Below are positions 56,718-64,000 of a stretch of 64,000 bases of DNA, one piece after another. The stretch comes from Isoetes taiwanensis (Eukaryota > Streptophyta > Lycopodiopsida > Isoetales > Isoetaceae). The stretch is from NCBI GenBank assembly GCA_021234155.1, contig JAJEKV010000026.1:17326468-17390467 (forward strand), written 5' to 3'. Each line of letters opens with the position of its first letter. Positions within the stretch are counted from its first letter, which is position 1. Below the pieces are notes generated by a model. It was not told where the DNA came from and ran no database searches. It worked only from the letters and a program-made list of their open reading frames with translations. The position numbers were made by a program, and so were the translations under genes.

Positions 56718-58989
56718 ATGTTCTCAAGCCAATCTTCAAAGAAATTCAAGGTGGATTTTGGTTTGAGGGCTTGCTCCTCTGCAAGAAGAAGAAATCTTAT
56801 GGATGAACAGAAAATGAGGAGACTTTTGAGAACTAAATGCTGCTCATTGGGTTGCATCAACAGACTTAACATGGCTAAATTACGAAGCGTTAGAGACAAC
56901 TACGTTCCATGACATTGGCGCACTGTAATGCCTACTTAGCTTATCATGTAAGACCAGACCGCAACACCTTCTTGCACTACATTAACCGTCAAGAAGTTTG
57001 CCAGAAATGTTTTATGGTTGTCCACCGTTTAGGGTCCACAAGAATGTCTAGAATACACAAAAGACTGGACAAAAATCCAGCAATCGATGATCATTGTGGA
57101 CCAAGAAGAGTTGTAACCATGCATGCCCTTCTTGCCGTGGTGTCTGGATGGAGAAATATTTTAGAGAAACATGTGAGAAGCTACCTAACAGCAACATGTA
57201 TCATTTAAGCGATAACATCACCAAAAGATGTTTTAATGAGTACAAAGAGACTTGCACTCGACTTGGCGACATCTCTTACTCACACTTCACCGACCGTGGA
57301 AAAGTGAATTCGGTCTTGTGAAAATTCCTAGAAAAACATAGAATGTCCGCTTTTTGCTCGAGGTGTGCGTAATTAAAGAGTCAACGAAACCGCAAAGACA
57401 GAGGGTCGAAAAGAAGTAAGTTCATGTTCTCCAATCTCTCACTTGTTTTAGAGAAAATGCTTTGACCTGATTTCTTCTACAGATATTGTGCAACAGAACC
57501 TTGCCAGACATCGTGAACAACAAGCAGCAGAGAGAAGAAAGCTTGCCAAGCATAGAAAAAAAGCTCTTGAACGTCCACTGCAATACATGTCTGTTGTGAT
57601 TGATGGAATGGACCAAAAAAACAACTCTACCACATTTCTTGAACATTCCTAAAGATGTGCCAGAGGAATGTTTTGTTAAGGTCCACCTTGTAGGAGCTAT
57701 GGTCTTCAAAGGAAGTCTAAGGTGCAAAGTTTTTTTGACGTATCCAAACTTGCATGGTGACCCCAACCTCACAATTACAATTCTTAACAAGGTCCTGTGC
57801 GAGCAAGAGCAATTACCACCAGTGCTTTATCTGCAACTTGACAATACTACAAGGGAGAACAAGAATCAAACACTCTTTGCGTACTGTGCCATGTTAGTGG
57901 AGCTAGGGATCTTTAGAAAAGTGAAGCTCGGTTTCTTACTTGTAGGCCACACTCATGATCGATTGACCAAATGTTCAAAGAGATTTTACGTGGCTCTTTA
58001 GAAGGAAGAAGGCTTTTCGTCTTCCTTCTTTAGTTCGAATTATTGAAGATTCTTACACTCCTACTCCGGTGGTCGATCTTCTTAAAGAGCTCGCTGATTT
58101 GGAGAGAGAGTTTGTTTTCTCTCAACGTTCAAGCAGAGAACAAAGTCGTGAACAAGTTGAATGATCTCACCTTTCAACATCATATCAAGTTCTACTTGAA
58201 GGATGGCCAAAGCTTCTTCTGAGGGGAAGAAGTATACCACAACTAAGGACTGGAGTCCGCCCGGAGGATGCAGCTTCCTTAAATATATTCCGGACACTTC
58301 CTTCATAGAACGTCTTTGAGCAACTTCCTCTCAAAAATCCTAAGGAGTCAAAGCGGAAAGAAAAAGTACGAGAGTCATCCTTAAAAGCCATTGAAAATGG
58401 AATTTCCTCGAGCTTTAAGTACTTCTTAGAAGAAGATGGGATGTGGTGGAGTAATTTCTTTTCGAACAGAAAATTGTTGTACAAAACATAGCTCTAAGGC
58501 GGTTGCAAGAACCATTTCAATGGCCTAACACCTTCCATCAACCCGGCACCAAAGCAAAGGTCCAAGTGCTACATTTGCACCTGAAGTAGAAGACGAGGAG
58601 GACCGAGTCATGTACCTCGGACCAAGACGCAGGAATGAGCCCCAAGGTAATATCACAGAAATTACCAAAGGTATGCTAATTGCTCTTCCGACTGAGGAGG
58701 ATGACAAAGGTCGGATCGCGGATAGCAAAAGTGCTTGACACAGGTCAAGGAGGAAGGCTTAGTCACTAAACTCAAGATTCATTGGCTTTGCAAACTTCGA
58801 AAAAATGCTTTTGAAGGTAGATATGAGTTAGAAATGAGAAGCCAAGGAAAAGGGAGAAAGTCCAAGAAGGTGGGTTGTAGGGACGAGCTGAACCTTAATG
58901 ACGTGACTATATTGTGCTATGATTTTAAATTGAAATCTGACAATCGTCTCACGCCCTTAAGACTATCAATTTGCTTAAAAAGCTTGTAA
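56718..58989 (+). pseudogene. Transposase-like gene of transposon B (DUF7869-type)
   Basis: Plus-strand blocks in order: a Cys-rich start (CCSLGCINRLNMAKLRSVRDNY, 56,840-56,910) and a Cys/His block (YINRQEVCQKCFMVVHRLGS, about 56,970). Next is a helical block (YHLSDNITKRCFNEYKETC) and then YMSVVIDGMDQKNNSTTF near 57,590. The core follows at 57,830-57,960 with LYLQLDNTTRENKNQTLFAY and GFLLVGHTHDRLTK. A C-terminal module (VMYLGPRRRNEP, GMLIALPTEEDD, LKIHWLCKLRKNAFEGRYEL) runs to 58,989. As I remember it, LQLDN..NKN and VGHTHEDID are the signature of DUF7869 proteins. Acidic residues in DGMDQ, LDN and HTHD could form the catalytic triad (inference). A possible 5' exon starts at 55,969. Several breaks are present. 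Confidence 0.78.
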
Positions 58990-59527
58990 TTATGAAGAAG
59001 ATGATGAAGAAGGTGGTGACAATGCTTCACCGCCTCGTTGATAGTGATGAGGAAGATAACTCAAGCACTTCCTCAGTGGCGATGGAAAGAAGTGAAGTGA
59101 TGACGATGGCATAAATGAACATGAGGACGTCCTGGATCCCTCTCTCATCACTCCTCACACTTTTGCACATAACTGAGTCTTAGAAAAAGACTGTAAATTT
59201 TGATGTGAATATGAAGATTCTATCTTCAAATTTTGAGAATACTACAGTTTCAATTACAGACTTACTTCAATTTTTTGTTAAATATTTTATCCTCTGAAAT
59301 TAGAGTTTCTCTCTTAAAACATACTTTAAGAACATTCTTTTTGCTAAGAAAAGTGACACTTTAAAAAAGTCAATTCCTTCGTTGCAAAAAAAATTTAGTC
59401 ATTTCGGGGGGGGTCAAAATAGAATTTCATGCATCTTTTTTTTTTTTAACCTCATTTTACCCCCTTTTTCGTAAAAAAAAAGGGAATCTTTGCGGAATAT
59501 TCCTTTTGCTCTCGTTTCAATGATTTG

Positions 59528-59552
59528 CTCCCGTTTAATACGCAATCTTGTT
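59528..59552 (-). repeat. Right TIR of transposon B
   Basis: The inverted counterpart of the left TIR. Just inside, GCTCTCGTTTCAATGATTTG and GCTCCCGTTT repeat the TIR's inner GCTCCCGTTT in direct orientation. Confidence 0.85.
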
Positions 59553-59556
59553 ATTT

Positions 59557-61535
59557 ATATGTTTCTGTATGTTTGAAAGAATTTAACTCTGCATCCATTG
59601 CATGTTTCCATTCATCCGACTTTGGGCTTTCTACAGCTTCATTATAGCTAATTGGAATTTCCGATTCTAATACAGTTATAAGAGCCGGTATTACCTGATC
59701 ACTTTCTTCAATATCTTCATGTGCTATCCTTCTCTCAGTTGCATCTCTCCTCATACTTCTTCCAGTCTCATCCCTTCCATATTGCATTGTATCGAATAGT
59801 ACTCCTTCTTTAAGTAATTCGGCTTCAGTTCTTCTTCTACGCCGTGGTACTACAGGAACTGGTTCTGTTTCTTCATCACCATGCTCAACTTCGTCTACAT
59901 GTTCAGTTTGCTCTTCTTGCTCTCCTGCTTGACTAGTATCCCCAATAGTTCTTGTTTCTTCTTCCCCATCCTCAAAATAGTCCACTGGTTCCCAGTTAAC
60001 ATCTTTACCTGCATCTTGTTCTTTCTTATTAGTAGAAATCCGATCCTTATATAATACATTTTCAAAGAAAACAACATCTCGACTAACAATTACTGCCTTT
60101 TTGCTTGGATCATAAAGTCTATAACCTTTTGACAAGCTATCATATCCAACAAGATAAGCTTCTCTACTTTTATCATCTAACTTCGATCTATTCTCTTCCA
60201 CTATTTTTGCGTAAGCCAAACATCCAAACACTTTAAATTCTTTCACTGATTGGCGTTTACCTGTCCAAAGCTCATCTGGAACTTTACCTTCTAAGGCTTT
60301 GCTTGAGATTTTGTTTTGTATATAGAAGGTCATTATTTTACGCACGCCCAAAAAATTTGGAAGACCTGCATGCTTTAGCATTGCCCGTGCTGCTTCCATT
60401 ACCGTTCGATTTTTCCTTTCAGATACACCATTTTGTTGAGGAGTCCCCCTACACGTCAATTGTCTTTGATTCCCTTTTCTGCACAAAAAAACTTAAATTC
60501 GTTTGATAAGTATTCTCCTCCTCTGCTGGACCTTAAACATTTTAGCTTGCACCCAGTTTCTCGTTCCACTTCTGCAAGATAAACTTTGAATGAATTGAAT
60601 ACCTGGCTTTTGTGACTTAGAAAATACCACTTAGATTTTCTCGAATAATCATCAATAAATGATACAAAATAGTATTTTCCACTTGCACTTCTAACTCTCA
60701 TAGGCCCACATATGTCAGAGTGTACCAAAGCTAATTTTTCCCTTACTCGTTCACTTTTCTTTGGAAAGGGCTTTCTACTTTGTTTGCCCAACATGCAACC
60801 ATGACAAGGCGAGTCCAAGCCTTCCTTAATATCAACAACATCTAAGTCATTCAATATCTTATGCTTTTTCATAAAGACTATATTTTTCACATTTGTGTGA
60901 CCCAAACGTTGATGCCATAGTTCTAATGATCTATTACTTTCAACTTCACTACTTAATATCATGTCTACATATTTTGGACAAAACTCAAAACGATTTCCAA
61001 CTCTTTTTGCATATAAAACAATGTTTCCATTATAATGTACGATGCACATGTGCTTATCAAATGATACTCTATAATCTTTATCTACTAGATCTGCTACAGA
61101 AATCAAATTTTTCACCACTCCAGGAACACACAAGACATTATCAATGGATATTACACTTCCATCCTCTCCTTCAAGCTCTAACAAACCACAACCTTCTACT
61201 TTTTGTTCTTCGCCATTAGCCATACGTACACATCTGAGTTTACTAGTTTGCATATCTTTTAATATTTGTGAGTTTCCCATCACGGATTTTTCAACTCCAG
61301 AATCTATAACCACACGGTTAGCCAAGTTTTCATCACAAGAACCTGATAACACAAAAGAATTTACCTCTTCTTCAGAAATTTCTTCTTCAGTTGACACACG
61401 ACTTATAATTGGTTTTGAAGATGTAACCGTCCGTCTAGAAGTTCCTCTACTAGAAGATCCTCTAAAACTTCCACGTCCCCTTCCTTTTTTGAACACATAT
61501 TTGCAAGATGCCCTCCTTCTCCACAAACATAACAA
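59557..61535 (-). pseudogene. copia protease and integrase region
   Basis: Order on the sense strand: an aspartic protease with VIDSG; a pre-integrase zinc domain (LWHQRLGH ... CHGCMLGK); an integrase core with the first acidic residue in HSDICGPM, the second in FIDDYSRK and a GGEYLSNEF block. It ends in the basic linker toward reverse transcriptase, where transposon B is inserted. Fossil; broken. Confidence 0.92.
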
Positions 61536-62310
61536 GTACGACCTCTAATACGTGAACAATTCGGTTTGATATGACCACTTTCTTCACATCCATAGCATAT
61601 CACATCCTTCACCTCTTTACTTCCCCCTCTTCCTCTCCCAGTATATAAAATACTATCTCCCCCTTGATTGTAATCTCTTCTAGCTTCTCTTTGTGTGACT
61701 TCAGTTCTTGCAGTACTTATTGCTTCTTCCTTGGTTTTTGCAGTGGTTTGAATTAATGAAGCAATATTTTCATCATATTCAGCAAACATGTCTGATATAT
61801 ATAATATTTTAGACTGAACAGAGAGGGGAGCAGCACCATCTAAATCCATGAAAATACCTTCCATTTTGTCAAACAATTCTACTAAATCCTTTCCTCTTAC
61901 ATACTTGAGCATTCTTAATTCTTGTTCTAGTTTGTGTATTTGAGATGCGCTTAATTTCTCATATTCATTTAGCAAATATTGCCACATCTCTCGTGGACTC
62001 ATGTGATGAATAGAAGCTATAATTCCATAACCAAGTTTGGAAATAATAATACCTTTTGCATGAGCTATATCCTTAGATGATCCAGACGATTCCTCTGAAG
62101 TACTGCTGCTTCCACCTTCGGTCTTTATTGTAATTTTTCTTTGCTTCTCAGTTTCGGTAAGAGGTCTCACGTAATCCCCACGGCCCTTCAGCCTCTAATG
62201 CTTGTTCCACTTTCACCTTCCATGCTTGAAAACCTGAGCCTCCCTTATAAACTTCAACTCCGGCTAATATCGCAGCAGCAATTTTATTGGCTGCCATCTC
62301 TCTTTCGAAC
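61403..62310 (-). pseudogene. copia gag region
   Basis: The sense strand reads a UBN2/gag-like protein with two CCHC zinc knuckles (CYGCEESGHIKPNC and CYVCGEGGHLANMC) near its end. Gag of copia elements packages the element RNA. It is the first part of the polyprotein after the primer site. Treated as a fossil; broken. Confidence 0.9.
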
Positions 62311-62823
62311 TCAAAGCTCTGATACCAGATGATAAAACCAGAAGCTTTTGAGCCCGGGAATTGAACCCAAGTAAGACTACCACAGCTTAATCTCCTACTC
62401 TTCTCACTTTAAGGTTTTTCCCTCACAGCTATCCACAATCCACCGGGATTAAATCACATTGCTTGTATTCCTCAAAGGATTAACCACACATCTTCACACG
62501 AAGCTTAACCACAAAGGTTTTAGCGGATATGAGCAAGATTGACACTAAATATCGCGAACAAAAACACGAGATGCTTCAGTGCATATCGGCCCTTTGTCAT
62601 CACGGATGCCGGGCTTAGTTCAGCGCCACATTTGTCAAATAGCGGATTCTTCTTTCAATCTTAATCTCCATCGGCGATTCGATGCGAGCGTGCATCCACC
62701 CATGCGATCTCACGCTGCGGCTTATTGTCGGGGTAAAAAACAAAGATGATTTCTCCTATTTACGCCCGTGTGTTTTTCTTGCTTTTTCTCCCTTCTAAAA
62801 TATCATAAGCATGCAAATATAAT

Positions 62824-63900
62824 GTCGTCGATTCGGCGTAGCGAAACGGCGGCATTCTGCTCAAGGCGAGCATGCATGCATTGCATGCATCGCATGCATG
62901 CATCGCATCGCGTTTGGGCCGTTTCGTCGGGTTAGGCGTTTGCTACTTATTGCGAGTTCTTCATCGGCGTTTCATGGTAGCTTTCTCTTCTCGCATTTAC
63001 CTTATTCTCTTTGAATTGTTTCCCGAGGCGGGGAGGGGCTTCTTCTGCTGGTTTGGCTTATTTGGCGTTTCTTTCTTCTTTGTCCTTTTAGGCCTTTAGC
63101 CTTCGTCCTGTGACCTTAGTCCCTCGATTCTAGTTTGTTAAGGAAGTCCTTTGGTATTCGGGCGCTTTGTTGGTTTCATGCGGTCGCGGTGCAAAAGAAT
63201 GTCGTCGATTCGGCGTGGCGAATCGGCATTCTTCTCAAGGCGAGCATGCATGCATGCATGCATCGCATGCATGCATCATATCGTTTTGGGCGTTCGTCGG
63301 GGTTGGGTTTGCTACTTATTGCGAGTTCTTCATCGGCGTTTCATCGGTAGCTTTCTCTTCTCTCGGTGATTACCTTATTCTCTTTGAACCCACCCTTCCC
63401 CCTTCTTTGTTTCGCGTATTTTGTACAAGTTACGTTTTATCATGTTTTTCCACCCGGTGGGTGATGTTTTTTTTTTCCACCCACTTGGTGATGCTATTCT
63501 TTGGTATGTTTCTCGTTTATTGTTGATGATGTGCAGGTACAGGTTGGCGAGCGCCATCCGTTTTGACTTCTCCATCGCGGGTTTTGGGGCGATTCTATGC
63601 CTTTACGTTTGTCTAAGCCCCTTGCCGAAGGCTTATCACTAGGGTTTTTCCTCGAAAACCCGAAAGGGCGGGGTTTTTTAATCCCGGTGATAAGCTTTCG
63701 GCAGGTACATCAGCCACTCATCTATTAGCATTGTATTTGTTTTTGGGGTCCAAATATTATAATTGGATTTTCCCTTTATTTTTCGTGGGTAGTTTGCATG
63801 TGTGCGGCTATCCACTGTCCACCATTGTAGAAATCTGCTGAGATGAATGAGAAGCCTATCTACGGGCGCTTTGTTGGTTTCATGCGAGTCGCAGTGCAAG
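62824..63900 (+). mobile_element. 1,077-bp head-to-tail repeat dimer inserted in the 5' LTR
   Basis: Flanked by AAT on both sides (62,821-62,823; 63,901-63,903), a likely 3-bp target duplication. It consists of unit 1 (62,824-63,197, 374 bp) and unit 2 (63,201-63,900, 700 bp), again separated by AAT. Both units begin GTCGTCGATTCGGCGT and share GCATGCATGCAT runs and TTGCGAGTTCTTCATCGGCG. Both end GGGCGCTTTGTTGGTTTCAT followed by a GTCGC-GTGCAA end. Unit 2 has ~330 bp of extra sequence, including the hairpin at 63,620-63,703. There are no TIRs and no coding region. The family is unknown. Confidence 0.8.
63620..63703 (+). other. Nested hairpin inside the repeat dimer
   Basis: CTTGCCGAAGGCTTATCAC pairs with GTGATAAGCTTTCGGCAG with one mismatch. 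Inside lies a second hairpin (GGGTTTTTCCTCGAAAACCC) and a G-rich piece. The structure is unique to unit 2. Confidence 0.8.
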
Positions 63901-64000
63901 AATATGTTAGGATGGACCATATGCTTCTACAATTAATTGCCACGTGTTCCATTAAATATCACATGGGCATGACAAATACTTGAATCCAACAAACGGATCT

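Larger units (their letters stand above)
51163..59552. mobile_element. Large DNA transposon B (8.4 kb) with transposase and ParB-methyltransferase genes
   Basis: The ends are ~25-bp inverted repeats: AACACGATTGCAAATTAAAC at 51,163 and, from the other end, AACAAGATTGCGTATTAAAC, both continuing CGGGAG. They are flanked by the 4-bp duplication ATTT (51,159-51,162; 59,553-59,556) inside the copia polymerase region. Within are a minus-strand ParB/methyltransferase-like gene (left) and a plus-strand transposase-like gene (right), head-to-head, with two arrays of a 20-bp palindrome. TIR start, TSD length and gene plan equal transposon A in mirror orientation. The left TIR contains an extra hairpin (AAACGGGAGTG/CACTCCCGTTT). 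The coding parts have several breaks. Confidence 0.85.
48279..63991 (-). mobile_element. Ty1/copia LTR retrotransposon, fossil, with nested insertions
   Basis: Both LTRs run TG...CA and are bounded by a 5-bp target duplication AACGG (48,274-48,278; 63,992-63,996). Parts in sense order on the minus strand are 5' LTR, tRNA-Met-type primer site, gag with zinc knuckles, protease, integrase, reverse transcriptase, RNase H, polypurine tract and 3' LTR, which is the copia order. Three later insertions lie inside: a 1,077-bp repeat dimer in the 5' LTR, transposon B in the polymerase region and a Mutator-like element before RNase H. Apart from these it is broken, with several smaller breaks. The LTRs still align closely but differ mainly by short gaps, so age is uncertain. 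It is older than its three inserts. Confidence 0.95.
62330..63991 (-). repeat. 5' LTR of the copia element, split by an insertion
   Basis: LTR sequence occupies 62,330-62,823 and 63,901-63,991. The 1,077 bp between are foreign. Next to its inner end, on the sense strand just below 62,330, is TGGTATCAGAGC, the initiator-tRNA-Met primer site typical of plant copia elements. Confidence 0.92.

Overview
This is nuclear DNA of a land plant with a large, repeat-rich genome. A fern or other seedless plant is most likely: the PPR gene has the long, nearly uniform 'MYAKCG' repeats I associate with fern PPR proteins, introns are short and GT-AG, and most of the sequence is transposon-derived. The species call is inference.

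Layout. 1-20 kb is sparse host sequence with mostly decayed genes on both strands: an FCP1-type phosphatase pseudogene (2.2-4.7 kb, minus), an alpha-galactosidase fragment (8.8-9.3 kb, minus), a coiled-coil/RING fragment (12.0-12.5 kb, minus), a broken PPR gene (13.6-15.6 kb, plus) and one apparently complete five-exon secreted methylesterase-like hydrolase (17.4-18.5 kb, plus). A GA microsatellite and a cluster of tRNA-derived SINE pieces follow (19.4-20.5 kb). A 5'-truncated LINE (minus) lies at 20.5-22.0 and 34.05-34.98 kb, split by a 12.0-kb DNA transposon (22,012-34,050). At 35.7-39.1 kb there is a 19-bp minisatellite, then a long foldback, then the same minisatellite inverted. 39-47 kb holds gene scraps (mevalonate kinase-like, ankyrin) and dispersed repeats, and 47.2-48.1 kb a small three-exon gene. 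From 48,279 to 63,991 lies one Ty1/copia LTR element (minus, fossil, target duplication AACGG). It has been invaded by a 772-bp Mutator-like element, by a second large DNA transposon (51,163-59,552) and, in its 5' LTR, by a 1,077-bp repeat dimer.

The standout is the pair of large DNA transposons. They sit 17 kb apart and differ in sequence but share one plan. Both have terminal inverted repeats beginning AAC and 4-bp target duplications (CTCC and ATTT). Both carry a transposase-like gene resembling the DUF7869-type family, head-to-head with a second gene that reads as a ParB-like domain followed by DNA methyltransferase motifs. Each also carries its own family of ~20-bp palindromes in its introns and intergenic space: TGTGTATTCCGAATACACA in one, repeated about every 41 bp, and AAATCGCGCCGGCGCGATTT-like in the other. 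I infer a mobile element encoding a parS-like array plus a ParB/methyltransferase protein. I know of no described eukaryotic transposon superfamily with that combination. Both copies look decayed, so the system would have to be tested in better-preserved relatives.
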